From JALEFZ01 sp039817415 (GTDB lineage: Bacteria > Bacteroidota > Bacteroidia > J057): 64,000 nucleotides of DNA. The translations under genes were made by a program, and so were the position numbers. The stretch lies in assembly GCA_039817415.1 (NCBI GenBank), contig JBCBVV010000009.1:111430-175429 (forward strand), in the 5' to 3' direction. Position 1 is the stretch's first letter; the number at the start of each line of letters is the position of its first letter. This document shows positions 16,418-25,201 of the stretch, piece by piece. Under the pieces are notes generated by a model that worked only from the letters and a program-made list of their open reading frames with translations, searched no databases and was not told the origin of the DNA.

Positions 16418-17665
16418 ATGAAATACAATGCTACTCCCACATCTCAATGGCCTGTATGGTTGACCCCCGTCAACTTAGCCTGGTTTATGGTGTTCGCGAT
16501 GATGGCTGTCTTGAATATTTCAAAAGCCATTGTGAGTATCAGTATGGGAGGCTTAGCATTCGCGGCTGTATGGGAGGTGATTCGCTCAAGAAGGATCAAA
16601 CTCCATTATGACATTCCATCTACCTTCCTTAAGGTTGGATTGTTCCTCTTGGCTGTTGTTGCACTGATATGGACGGAAAACCAAGCTGGCTGGATCAAGG
16701 ACATTAGAGAAAAGCTTCCTTTTTTAGCCTTGCCATTGGGACTCGCCCTTCTTCCGCGCTTTTCCTCCCGCCAAAAACAAAGCGTATTTCTTGTCTTCGT
16801 CATGAGCCAATCTATAGTGGCGGCTATTTCCTTGATCCGATTTCTCATAGACTACGATCAGGTCATCTACAACATCAGTAAGAATGGGAATATTGATATC
16901 ATTGGGAGCATCAGCCACATATATTTCGGGCTGTTTCTGAGTTTCAGTATTTTTTTAGGAGGTTATCTCTTTTTGAGTTATCGAAGGGAGTGGCCAAAAT
17001 GGCTGCTTATCATCTGCGGGCTATGTACACTCTTTAATTTTCTGGCCCTTCATGTGATTACTTCTAGGACAGGGCTTCTGGCTTTTTACGGAGCAGCCTC
17101 TTGTGGAATCTTTTGGTGGATGTTTAGAAAGGCAAAATGGTGGCAAGGACTGACTTTTTTTCTGGTCATGGCTATGCTTCCTGTTGTGGCTTACCAAATT
17201 CTCCCTACCTTCAAAAATAGAGTAGATGTAACGCTTTGGGATCTACAAGAAAGCCAAAATCCCAATAGAGATTTAGCCGATTTATCTGCAGGCATGAGGC
17301 TGATAACCTGGAATACTTCTTTTGAAGTTTGGCGTCAGCACCCTTGGATGGGAGTAGGAAAAGGGGATCTAAAAGTGGAAATGGGCAAGGTTTATGAAGA
17401 AAAAGGCTATGCAGATCGGTCATCACATCTCTTCAGCGATCCCCATAATCAATACCTGATGGTGGCGGCTTCCTTTGGGATTATGGGCCTTTTGATTTTC
17501 GGATGTTTATTCGTTAGGGAATTTTTTATATGGCGAAGAGATCAGGTAATTTTTCTGTTATTTATCAGCCTGATATTGATTGGGATGATTTTTGAATCTA
17601 TCTTGAATAGACAGGTTGGCATGACATTTTTTATCATCTTTTCTATGCTAATCCCTCGTTCCTAA
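16418..17665 (+). CDS. O-antigen ligase/polymerase family membrane protein
   Basis: A 415-residue protein with about ten membrane segments. The large loop near residues 275-350 carries the family-type sequence WNTSFEVWRQHPWMGVGKGD, followed by DPHNQYLMVAASFG, where the His is the conserved family residue. Such proteins join glycans to lipid A core or polymerise repeat units at the periplasmic face of the inner membrane; which of these applies cannot be told from sequence. It follows the rplU-rpmA terminator by only 34 bp and no clear promoter was seen, so some readthrough is possible. The LysM operon begins 42 bp downstream. Confidence 0.8.
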   Translation: MKYNATPTSQWPVWLTPVNLAWFMVFAMMAVLNISKAIVSISMGGLAFAAVWEVIRSRRIKLHYDIPSTFLKVGLFLLAVVALIWTENQAGWIKDIREKLPFLALPLGLALLPRFSSRQKQSVFLVFVMSQSIVAAISLIRFLIDYDQVIYNISKNGNIDIIGSISHIYFGLFLSFSIFLGGYLFLSYRREWPKWLLIICGLCTLFNFLALHVITSRTGLLAFYGAASCGIFWWMFRKAKWWQGLTFFLVMAMLPVVAYQILPTFKNRVDVTLWDLQESQNPNRDLADLSAGMRLITWNTSFEVWRQHPWMGVGKGDLKVEMGKVYEEKGYADRSSHLFSDPHNQYLMVAASFGIMGLLIFGCLFVREFFIWRRDQVIFLLFISLILIGMIFESILNRQVGMTFFIIFSMLIPRS

Positions 17666-17707
17666 AACCAACTCCTTCTTGCTCTAATCCCTTCAAATTA
17701 TCTTATT

Positions 17708-18640
17708 ATGAGACAGTTCTGGCAGACTACCCTCCTTGCTTGTTTCCTTGTGCTCAGCTCCATGGTCTCCACGGCCTATGCTCAGGTCAGAGAGAAAAAT
17801 ATCCACCGTGTATCGAGAGGTGAAACCCTTTATGGGATCGCCAGAAAGTACGACATGAGCCTAACTGAACTACGAAAACTCAATCCTCAAGTAAAAGGGA
17901 ACAATATCTTCCCTAATCAGGATTTGGTCGTTACCATTGAAACCGATGAAGAAGATATCGAATACCTAGCTGGCGGCTTGCCACGTAGAATGATGTCTCG
18001 TGAGGATAGCGATAAGCCTGAAAACTGGGAGGACGGCCACATGGATAACCTCAACAAAAGACAGGCATACAGAGTATTTGAATTCAATAAGGATGAAGCT
18101 AGTCCTGAAAAAGTTGAGCTGATGAATAAACTCAACTTCAAAAGATACACTTATCATACTGTCAAACAGGGGGAAACCATTTATTCTATTGCTAAGAAAT
18201 ACGGGGTAAAGCCCAATGATATCAAAGCCTTCAACAGAGATAGGTCGATAAAGGCTGGTACAAGGCTCTATATCCCTTTGAGCCGGGGTTCTGTGTCTGT
18301 ATCAGTTCCTTCAGAAAAGGCCGATAGAAAGGCACCAGATGGGTTCTTTGTAAAAAGACATAGCGATCTCCAAAATCAAGAAGAGATGAATAGAGAGAAT
18401 GGGGCCTATAGAGTAGTAGCTTTTGATAAGCAAACCAACCCCTTCTATGTTGTTCATCCTAATCTTCCCAATGGACAAACGGTTTATATTCAGATTCCGA
18501 GTAATGCAGGATATTTAGAAGCTAAAGTTATCGGACAGTTGTCTGTCAACTCGAACTACAGCATCGGAATTTCTCCCAGAATCTATGAAATCATCAAAAT
18601 CTCGAATCGCTCAAGTAAACTGACTTATTTCTACGAATAG
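17708..18640 (+). CDS. Secreted protein with two LysM domains
   Basis: A 310-residue exported protein with a signal peptide ending near STAYAQ (about residue 26). LysM 1 spans about 31-76 (HRVSRGETLYGIARKYDM) and LysM 2 about 148-192 (YHTVKQGETIYSIAKKYGV). LysM modules bind peptidoglycan or chitin-like N-acetylglucosamine chains. The last 80 residues (YRVVAFDKQTNPFYVVHPNL and VKVIGQ-like strands) look like the double-psi barrel seen in RlpA/SPOR-associated proteins, but catalytic residues cannot be assigned. A periplasmic, cell-wall role is likely. It is the first gene of an apparent operon with the lipoprotein 20 bp downstream and the DUF1080 protein. Confidence 0.85.
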   Translation: MRQFWQTTLLACFLVLSSMVSTAYAQVREKNIHRVSRGETLYGIARKYDMSLTELRKLNPQVKGNNIFPNQDLVVTIETDEEDIEYLAGGLPRRMMSREDSDKPENWEDGHMDNLNKRQAYRVFEFNKDEASPEKVELMNKLNFKRYTYHTVKQGETIYSIAKKYGVKPNDIKAFNRDRSIKAGTRLYIPLSRGSVSVSVPSEKADRKAPDGFFVKRHSDLQNQEEMNRENGAYRVVAFDKQTNPFYVVHPNLPNGQTVYIQIPSNAGYLEAKVIGQLSVNSNYSIGISPRIYEIIKISNRSSKLTYFYE

Positions 18641-18660
18641 GAACCTAAGCATCGTTTGAC

Positions 18661-19437
18661 ATGAAAAAACTAGGCATTCTCATCGGCTTAGCCATTGGGT
18701 TAATATCACTTCAATGTACTACCCCCGTTTCATCTGGAAGTGGTGAGGAAGACCAACGACGTGACTACTTTGAAGATCTTGAGGGAGCCTGGACCATTAC
18801 CTATAAACTAGGGGATACTGTACAGACTCATTTGATGGTTTTCGCAGATGGTTACTTGTCATATACAGCTTTCAACCTAGACAGAAAAGAATTTTATTAT
18901 ACCCATGGGGGACCTGTGGAGGTAACAAAAGATTCACTCATATTCACCCGTGAATACTTTTCTTCAGACAGCAGTAAGGTCGGAAGGGTAGATGTTATTC
19001 CGTACACAGTTGGCCCTGAAAAAAAGCGTTTGGCACTTTTCAGTCGATACGAGAAGTGGGAGCGCTTAGACCAAGGTACCGGAGGAGAGCTGGCAGGAGC
19101 ATGGCTGATTACAGGGAGAAAACGTGATGGGGAAATGCGCAAACGAGAAATTGGAGAGCGTAAAACCATGAAAATCCTTTCTGGTACACGGTTTCAGTGG
19201 ATTGCCTACCATACTGGAACAGGTAAATTTAGCGGAAGTGGAGGGGGAACCTATACCACCAAAGAAGGCAAGTATACAGAGAACATAGAATTTTTCTCAC
19301 GAGATAGCAGTAGGGTAGGAGCTTCGCTTGAGTTTAACTACGAGTTGATTGGCGGAGAATGGCATCATAGCGGCTTGAGTAGCAAAGGAAAGCCCATCTA
19401 TGAAGTCTGGACGCTGAGGTCAGTACTTGGAAAATGA
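18661..19437 (+). CDS. Lipoprotein with two tandem lipocalin-like repeats
   Basis: A 258-residue protein with a lipobox at LISLQC (Cys at residue 19). The mature part holds two copies of a beta-rich unit of about 110 residues. Each opens with a GAW motif (LEGAWTITYKL near 40, LAGAWLITGRK near 143) and later carries a related F.S.DSS.VG strand (FSSDSSKVG and FSRDSSRVG). This is the style of lipocalin-like Bacteroidota proteins; I do not recognise the exact family and no ligand can be named. Its stop codon overlaps the start of the next gene (ATGA), indicating translational coupling with the DUF1080 protein. Confidence 0.7.
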   Translation: MKKLGILIGLAIGLISLQCTTPVSSGSGEEDQRRDYFEDLEGAWTITYKLGDTVQTHLMVFADGYLSYTAFNLDRKEFYYTHGGPVEVTKDSLIFTREYFSSDSSKVGRVDVIPYTVGPEKKRLALFSRYEKWERLDQGTGGELAGAWLITGRKRDGEMRKREIGERKTMKILSGTRFQWIAYHTGTGKFSGSGGGTYTTKEGKYTENIEFFSRDSSRVGASLEFNYELIGGEWHHSGLSSKGKPIYEVWTLRSVLGK

Positions 19438-20036
19438 GCTATCCTATGAAATGGCCTTTATATTTTATCCTATCCATTTTTGTGTGTTGTCCTTCCTGCC
19501 AACTTAACCAGGAAGGGGAAAGAACAGCCTACATTCAACTCTTCCTCGAGGATCATGATGATTGGATTCAACAGGGTGATGCAAATTGGGCTTTCGAAGA
19601 GGGCGAATTGATTGGTAAGTCGGATAGCAGTGCTGGATTTGTTATAACCAAAGCGTCATTTGATGAATTTCAGTTAAAGCTTGAGTTTAAGCCTGATTCT
19701 ACCATCAACTCTGGGATTTACATTCAATGCCGTTCAGAAGTGATGGATGCCATTTCATGTCGTGAAATCAATATCTGGGATCTTCACCCTAACCAATCTT
19801 TCCGAACAGGTGCACTGGTTGGTATGGCAGAGCCCCTCAAGGTGGTTCACACTATTGGAAAATGGAACACCTATAAGATAATTGCCAAAAACCATAGAAT
19901 TCAGGCTTGGGTCAATCAGCAGCAAACACTAGATGTTGTAGACTCAAGCTTTACAAAGGGTACTATTGCCTTGCAAGCTGCTGGGAGTGGGCAAATCAGG
20001 TTTAGACAAGTCGAATTGTCCCTCGTAGAAGATTAA
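19434..20036 (+). CDS. DUF1080-domain secreted protein (3-keto-disaccharide hydrolase-like)
   Basis: A 200-residue protein with a short hydrophobic leader ending in FVCCPSC, a likely lipoprotein signal. The rest is one concanavalin-like beta sandwich of the DUF1080 family: ANWAFEEGELIG, FDEFQLKLEFKPDSTINSGIY, a ...REINIWDLHPNQ segment and GTIALQAAGSGQIRFRQVEL at the end. Some family members hydrolyse 3-keto-glucosides; others only bind carbohydrate, and this copy is short. The ATG at 19434 overlaps the preceding stop; the ATG at 19446 is an alternative that gives a tidier signal peptide. Operon context suggests an envelope glycan role. Confidence 0.8.
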   Translation: MSYPMKWPLYFILSIFVCCPSCQLNQEGERTAYIQLFLEDHDDWIQQGDANWAFEEGELIGKSDSSAGFVITKASFDEFQLKLEFKPDSTINSGIYIQCRSEVMDAISCREINIWDLHPNQSFRTGALVGMAEPLKVVHTIGKWNTYKIIAKNHRIQAWVNQQQTLDVVDSSFTKGTIALQAAGSGQIRFRQVELSLVED

Positions 20037-20144
20037 TCCCAGGTCTCCCTTTATTATTCCTTTAAATTTATGTTGAAAATGTAACAAATGAGTTCCTCAT
20101 GGAGTACATTTGTACGATTTTGACAAAACATCTTTAACCAGATC

Positions 20145-21944
20145 ATGGACCTTATTGCACAAATCCAACAGGCGGCTTCAACGGCCATCCTTTCTCTTTA
20201 TGAAAAGGAAGTGGCGCCAGAAAGCCTGACTATTCAGGAAACAAAAAAAGAGTTTGAAGGCGACTTTACGCTAGTAACCTTTCCCCTGACTAGGTTGAAG
20301 ATTGGTGCTCCTCCTAAAATAGCCGAGGACCTCGGCAACAAGCTGAAGGCTGATTTGGATATAATTTCAGACTTTAACGTCATCAAGGGGTTTTTGAACC
20401 TTAGCATAGAGTCTGATACCTGGCGAAAATACCTCAAATACGCCCTTGAACGAAAAACATTCCATCACAACAGCCATGGCAGTGGGAAGACTGTTGTTGT
20501 GGAGTATTGTTCTCCTAATACCAACAAGCCCCTTCACTTAGGGCACCTAAGAAATATTATTCTGGGATACTCTCTCACGCAGATTTTACAAGCAAATGGA
20601 TACAAAGCCATTCCTACTTGCCTGTTTAACGACCGTGGGACTAATATCTCCAAATCCATGTGGGCTTATCAGCAGGCTGGAAAAAACGACAATCCACAAG
20701 AGGCAGGAGTCAAAGGAGACAAACTGGTAGGAGATTATTATGTAGCCTATTCCAAGCAGCACAAAGCGGAGGTTAGCCAACTCATGGAGAAGAATAACAT
20801 TCCTAAACATGAGGCAGAAAAGCAGGTGGCTACCACCAAAGCGATCAATGAGCTGACCGTAAAATGGGAAGAGGGAGACCAAGAAACACGTCAATTATGG
20901 GAAACCATGAATGGCTGGGTATACGAAGCCTTTCAAGATACCTTCAAAAGCCTAGGAGTAGAATTTGATACGTTTTACTACGAATCCAAGGTCTATCAGC
21001 GCGGGAAGGAAACTGTCGAAGAAGGGTTGAAATCGGGTATTTTCTACAAGGATGAAGAAGGGACAGTTTGGGTAGACCTGACAGAAGACGGTCTCGATAA
21101 GAAAGTCCTCCTTCGAAGCAATGGAACTTCCCTATATATCACACAGGATTTGGCCATTGCTGCGGATAAGTATGCCGACTACAAAATGGACAAATCTGTT
21201 TATGTCGTCGGGAATGAGCAGGATTATCACTTCAAAGTACTCTTTAAAATTTTGGAGAAGCTCGGGAAGTCGTATGCCAATGGACTTTACCATCTTTCTT
21301 ATGGCATGGTGAATTTGCCAACAGGAAAAATGAAGAGCCGTGAAGGGACCACGGTAGAGGCAGACGACCTGATGAAGACCATGATACAGACTGCTCAGGA
21401 AGTTACCGAGGAATTGGGCAAGACCGAGGGCATGAGCGCCGAACAACTTGATGGGCTGTATCAGAAGATTGGATTGGCCGCCTTGAAATATTTCCTGATC
21501 AAGGTTGATCCAAAGCGTACCATGCTATTTGACCCCAAAGAGTCTATTGACATTCATGGGACTACAGGACCCTTTATCCAGTACTCATACACCCGTACCA
21601 TGGGCATCAAGCGTAAGGCTGAAAAATCTGGAATGGACTTTAAACTGGACCTTCGACAGTCTGCAGAGCAGCCTATGTTGGACAGTGAGCGTAACCTGCT
21701 GAAGTATATCCTGAAGTACAAAGATGTCTTGAAAGAGGCGGGAGAATCCTACAATCCTTCTCTGGTTGCCAACTATTGTTATGATTTGGCCAAGGAGTAT
21801 AACCGTTTCTTTCATGAGGCACCCGTATTGAAATCAGATCAGCCTGTAACATCGGCCTTCCGATTCTCCCTCAATGAAATGGTAGGGCGTACCCTAAAGG
21901 AAGGAATGTCCCTCCTAGGAATTCAGATGTCCGATAGAATGTAG
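20145..21944 (+). CDS. argS: Arginyl-tRNA synthetase
   Basis: A 599-residue class I aminoacyl-tRNA synthetase. The HIGH-type motif appears as PLHLGHLRN near 128-136 inside CSPNTNKPLHLGH, and GKMKSREGT near 394 corresponds to the KMSKS loop, modified as in many ArgS. The N-terminal Add1 tRNA-binding domain and the C-terminal DALR anticodon domain are present, so length and layout are normal. A TACATTTG box at 20105-20112 fits the -7 promoter element, although no -33 TTTG lies at the usual distance. Confidence 0.96.
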   Translation: MDLIAQIQQAASTAILSLYEKEVAPESLTIQETKKEFEGDFTLVTFPLTRLKIGAPPKIAEDLGNKLKADLDIISDFNVIKGFLNLSIESDTWRKYLKYALERKTFHHNSHGSGKTVVVEYCSPNTNKPLHLGHLRNIILGYSLTQILQANGYKAIPTCLFNDRGTNISKSMWAYQQAGKNDNPQEAGVKGDKLVGDYYVAYSKQHKAEVSQLMEKNNIPKHEAEKQVATTKAINELTVKWEEGDQETRQLWETMNGWVYEAFQDTFKSLGVEFDTFYYESKVYQRGKETVEEGLKSGIFYKDEEGTVWVDLTEDGLDKKVLLRSNGTSLYITQDLAIAADKYADYKMDKSVYVVGNEQDYHFKVLFKILEKLGKSYANGLYHLSYGMVNLPTGKMKSREGTTVEADDLMKTMIQTAQEVTEELGKTEGMSAEQLDGLYQKIGLAALKYFLIKVDPKRTMLFDPKESIDIHGTTGPFIQYSYTRTMGIKRKAEKSGMDFKLDLRQSAEQPMLDSERNLLKYILKYKDVLKEAGESYNPSLVANYCYDLAKEYNRFFHEAPVLKSDQPVTSAFRFSLNEMVGRTLKEGMSLLGIQMSDRM

Positions 21945-21996
21945 GGATAAGATCAGGCATTCATATTCTCAGTTGCCCATATCGATATATAATTCA

Positions 21997-22028
21997 TTGG
22001 GTGCGAATATGAAAATTGAGTAACTTTG
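21997..22028 (+). promoter_or_regulatory. Promoter of the PASTA-domain gene
   Basis: TTG at 21997-21999 and TAACTTTG at 22021-22028, 21 nt apart, match the Bacteroidota consensus. The start would fall near 22035, with about 57 nt of leader before the ATG. Confidence 0.55.
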
Positions 22029-22091
22029 ATAACAGCCGCTCGTCATGTTAGTACATGGTAAGCTAATTTGAATCGGAACGACACATAACCT

Positions 22092-22904
22092 ATGCTAAGA
22101 TATTTCATCAGCCGAGAATTTTTGCTAACCCTATTAGGGCTAGGACTAATCGGCGTACTGCTGTATTTGGCTGTATTCTTTTGGATCATGCCTGTGTATA
22201 CCAGACATGGTTCCGGTGTATTGGTACCAGATGTAAGCGAGCTTCCCTATGCGGAGGCTGTCAAAACGTTAGAGAAAAATAAGCTTAGACCTACGGAGGA
22301 TCCTGATTCCGTCTTTATGGAAAACCTTCCTCCAGGAGTAATCATCAAGCAGTATCCTGCTCCATATAGCCGAGTGAAGCCCAATAGAACCATTTCTCTT
22401 ACCATCAATAAATTTCAGCCTCCGATGGTGAGTATGCCAGAAATTATTGATCAAACCCTATATCAGGCTAAGGTAAGACTGGAAAACTGGGGCTTGAGTA
22501 TCGGAAAGGTGATGCGTAAGCCAGATATTGCCGAAAATGCTGTCCTTGAGGTGAAGTTTAATGGACGCAACCTGCCACCTGGTTCAAAAATTCCAAGAGG
22601 ATCCAAAATTGATGTCATAGTTGGTGCCGGTCTAAGTTCTGGAAAGGTTACCTTACCTGATTTAAAAGGATTGTCCTATGACGATGCCGTTGCGATTCTG
22701 ACAGGGCTGGACCTGGGATTGGGTTCTGTGGTATATACACCCGGTGGACCACCAGAGGAACAAGGAGTCATCTACGACCAGCGTCCGAGATATATTTTGG
22801 GGGACTCCGTGAACAAGGGAGAGGCCATTGACCTATATATTCGAGGGCAAGAACCAGCAGCCAATGAGGGCGTTTTGGTAGAAGAAGAAAGTGGAAACCC
22901 ATAA
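22092..22904 (+). CDS. Membrane-anchored PASTA-domain protein
   Basis: A 270-residue protein with one N-terminal membrane anchor (about residues 12-34) and a periplasmic part made of three PASTA repeats: VLVPDVSELPYAEAVKTL, MPEIIDQTLYQAKVRLENWG and VTLPDLKGLSYDDAVAIL. PASTA modules bind peptidoglycan or beta-lactam-like ligands in Ser/Thr kinases and penicillin-binding proteins. Here there is no kinase or transpeptidase domain, which is the common stand-alone form in Bacteroidota. The role is inferred to be cell-wall sensing or scaffolding. A strong terminator follows. Confidence 0.88.
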   Translation: MLRYFISREFLLTLLGLGLIGVLLYLAVFFWIMPVYTRHGSGVLVPDVSELPYAEAVKTLEKNKLRPTEDPDSVFMENLPPGVIIKQYPAPYSRVKPNRTISLTINKFQPPMVSMPEIIDQTLYQAKVRLENWGLSIGKVMRKPDIAENAVLEVKFNGRNLPPGSKIPRGSKIDVIVGAGLSSGKVTLPDLKGLSYDDAVAILTGLDLGLGSVVYTPGGPPEEQGVIYDQRPRYILGDSVNKGEAIDLYIRGQEPAANEGVLVEEESGNP

Positions 22905-22930
22905 TTCCTCTTACTTAAATGATATATTTG

Positions 22931-22963
22931 AAGGCGTGTTATTCAACACGCCTTTATTTTTTT
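22931..22963 (+). terminator. Terminator of the PASTA-domain gene
   Basis: A perfect 10-bp stem (AAGGCGTGTT at 22931-22940, AACACGCCTT at 22945-22954; loop ATTC) is followed by TATTTTTTT. Its position argues against an upstream start for the next gene. Confidence 0.85.
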
Positions 22964-22966
22964 CTC

Positions 22967-23305
22967 ATGACATACACTCTTTCCAGATTTATCTCCTTTT
23001 GCTTCTTGATGAGTATCCCTTTCATCAGCCTTTCACAAAATTGGGCTGATTCGATGAGATACTACACCCATCAGTATAACCTCAGGGTAGAGGAAGTGAT
23101 CAAAGATAAGCTAGGAGATACCTATGACGCCATTGGCAAGATGACGGCCCAGGATACTGCTGCTTTTACCCCTGATTCTATCAATCGGCTAATTGAAAGA
23201 GGGAATCGTGCCATTGCTGCTGATTCAGTTTTGCTCTTTTATGACAGGAAAATGAAGGAATTTATGGTAAACTTGAAGCGTCAGCCCGCAAGAAAGGACG
23301 AATAA
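22967..23305 (+). CDS. Small secreted protein of unknown function
   Basis: A 112-residue exported protein. The start at 22967 is chosen because the upstream in-frame ATG at 22919 would make the terminator hairpin coding, and because residues 1-24 from 22967 form a signal peptide ending at ISLSQ. The mature part is charged and mostly helical (VEEVIKDKLGDTYDAIGKMT, then INRLIERGNRAIAADSVLL). I do not recognise a family. It starts only 4 bp after the T tract of the PASTA gene terminator, so its expression may depend on readthrough. Confidence 0.6.
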   Translation: MTYTLSRFISFCFLMSIPFISLSQNWADSMRYYTHQYNLRVEEVIKDKLGDTYDAIGKMTAQDTAAFTPDSINRLIERGNRAIAADSVLLFYDRKMKEFMVNLKRQPARKDE

Positions 23306-23317
23306 ACTCATCAAAAA

Positions 23318-23346
23318 AGAGACAAGCTGTGGGCTGTCTCTCTTTT
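23318..23346. terminator. Terminator between convergent genes
   Basis: AGAGACA (23318-23324) pairs with TGTCTCT (23335-23341) with an inner GC extension, flanked by A and T runs on the two sides. It separates the small secreted protein gene from the convergent hydrolase gene. Confidence 0.65.
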
Positions 23347-23371
23347 GAATGTTTCACCTTGGTTCTCTTTT

Positions 23372-25084
23372 CTATTGAGTATGTATCCACTCGGCCATCA
23401 TGTCAAGCACATTCGGACTAATGGTTTCCTCTATTTTTCCATATTCCAAGGGAAGGCCTGTCTCTGCCTGTTGGAAAAAGTGGTTTAGGTCTTTAAAAAT
23501 ATGACTTTTGTAGCCTGACCTACCTTTCATAAAGGCATCTAAGGCCTCTACATTCTCCCGTGCTGGCACCTGAACATCCTTTTCTCCAAATAATGCTAAT
23601 AGGTGGGACTTTGTGTCTCCCATCGCCTCTAGGGGATCCTTTTGCATAAAATACTGAAACCATGGAGAGGTCATTCGCTCAAATTGTTCAGCCAGGTTTT
23701 CTTCTGATACCCCTAGCATTTGTTGAGATGTTTTATCTAGAGGTGCTAGATAAGAAGCCGCCTGCTCATTGATATTTTCTATCGCCGCTTTCTTATCCTC
23801 TGCTTGTAGAATTTCATCCGTAATTTTATTGTAAATCTCTAGCCAAGAATCAACAGTTGAAGAGGGGACACCGCTTGTTTCAAGGATAACTCTACTTTGC
23901 AATTGGAGAATGGCTTTACCATTAAGAGCAGGACCAGCCAGCCACACCATGAAGGGCAAATTAGGATCTTTTTCGGCTACAATAGCAGAAATCAATCCCC
24001 CTTCGCTATGTCCTACAAGGCCAATTTTATCTGGATTGATCTTATCCTGTTGGCGAAGAAATCCCATCGCGGCTATGGCATCTGTGGCAAAATCCTCACT
24101 CGTAGCCGCAGAAAAATCTCCTTCTGACTTGGCAATACCTCTGTCATCAAACCTTAAGACAGCGATACCCTGTCGTGAAAAATGATCAGCGATGACCCAA
24201 AAGGGTTTGTGGTTCAAGATGGTTTCGTCTCTATCCTGAGGACCAGAACCCGTTACAAGGACAACCGCTGGGAAGGGGCCTTTTCCTGCTGGAATGGTAA
24301 GGGTGCCAGCTAGGAAAATAGCTGCTTCTTCGTTTTCAAATTTTACCTCTTTTGCCTCATAGGGAAAGGGTTCCTGAGGAGTTTGAGGACGCTTGGGCTT
24401 GTCATCTTTAGATGAAGGGCTAAGAACTAACGGAAAGTCCTGGCCATTTTGGCTGAAGGTGCCGTCGATGATGTTGTCATTTTCCTTGTAAATTCCCTTA
24501 AAAGTGGCCCCGATCCTACTAGATTCCATTTCAATGTTATGATCTTGGACAGTAGTTTTTGAAACAGGCAAACCAAAAACGCCCTGATCTGGGCTGTCCA
24601 TATTGGCCGCCCAACCTTCTTTTTCTTTTCTGATGTGGTATACGATTTTAAGCTGGATGGGCCCCATGTCCAATTCACCTTTCCAATCTCCCGCTGGGGG
24701 AACTTGTTCGGTTATGGTTGTTTGTTGTTTGGTGAGTTCAAGGGGGAAATCTCTTCCTCTTTGTGTGAAAGTTCCTGTTGTAAGGCTTCCACTGGCCGAA
24801 AGTTGGCCTACATAAGTCATTTGAAGTTTCTCTGAGGTGATGGTGAGCTGATCTCCTTCAAGTGTTACAGATGAAGCCTTCATGCCGTAGGAACCTTGAT
24901 CAGGACTGTCCATGGTGGCTTGGTATTCTCCATTCTCTTGGGTGATGTGAAACACTACCCTAAGCTTTGTAGGTCCAAAGTCCAGTTTTCCTTCCCAATC
25001 TCCTTCTACTGATTGCGCTTTGGCGAATAAGCCTGCAAGCAACATGGTGAATAGCATAATCGTGGTAAGTATAGATGATTTCAT
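23372..25084 (-). CDS. Secreted alpha/beta hydrolase with two N-terminal beta repeats
   Basis: A 570-residue exported protein with a signal peptide ending near LFAKAQ (residue 24). Two similar repeats of about 100 residues follow (VEGDWEGKLDFGPTKL and PAGDWKGELDMGPIQL, each later with MDSPDQG). Residues about 265-570 are an alpha/beta hydrolase: VLVTGSGPQDRDE near the oxyanion region, FDDRGIAKSEG, the nucleophile elbow GHSEGG and a likely catalytic His in DLNHFF. This is the usual architecture of periplasmic Bacteroidota hydrolases annotated near dienelactone hydrolase or S9 peptidases. Esterase versus peptidase activity cannot be decided. The gene stands alone, convergent with its left neighbour. 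Confidence 0.82.
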   Translation of the reverse strand: MKSSILTTIMLFTMLLAGLFAKAQSVEGDWEGKLDFGPTKLRVVFHITQENGEYQATMDSPDQGSYGMKASSVTLEGDQLTITSEKLQMTYVGQLSASGSLTTGTFTQRGRDFPLELTKQQTTITEQVPPAGDWKGELDMGPIQLKIVYHIRKEKEGWAANMDSPDQGVFGLPVSKTTVQDHNIEMESSRIGATFKGIYKENDNIIDGTFSQNGQDFPLVLSPSSKDDKPKRPQTPQEPFPYEAKEVKFENEEAAIFLAGTLTIPAGKGPFPAVVLVTGSGPQDRDETILNHKPFWVIADHFSRQGIAVLRFDDRGIAKSEGDFSAATSEDFATDAIAAMGFLRQQDKINPDKIGLVGHSEGGLISAIVAEKDPNLPFMVWLAGPALNGKAILQLQSRVILETSGVPSSTVDSWLEIYNKITDEILQAEDKKAAIENINEQAASYLAPLDKTSQQMLGVSEENLAEQFERMTSPWFQYFMQKDPLEAMGDTKSHLLALFGEKDVQVPARENVEALDAFMKGRSGYKSHIFKDLNHFFQQAETGLPLEYGKIEETISPNVLDMMAEWIHTQ

Positions 25085-25142
25085 AATTTAGATATTTAGG
25101 CAATCTTCTAAATAAGTATTCGAAAAAAGGGACAAATGGTTC

Positions 25143-25180
25143 AAAAAAAAGTCCCGACTCATATCATAATGAGTCGGGAC
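25143..25180 (-). terminator. Terminator of the OmpA-family gene
   Basis: A perfect 12-bp stem (GTCCCGACTCAT at 25151-25162 with ATGAGTCGGGAC at 25169-25180) is followed, read on the minus strand, by eight T. Confidence 0.88.
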
Positions 25181-25201
25181 ATATCTTAAAGGTTGGAAGG
25201 A

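Noticed and set aside
16366..16611. 81-codon frame overlapping the O-antigen ligase-like gene
   Set aside because: It begins in the rpmA terminator T tract and runs out of frame inside a clear membrane-protein gene.
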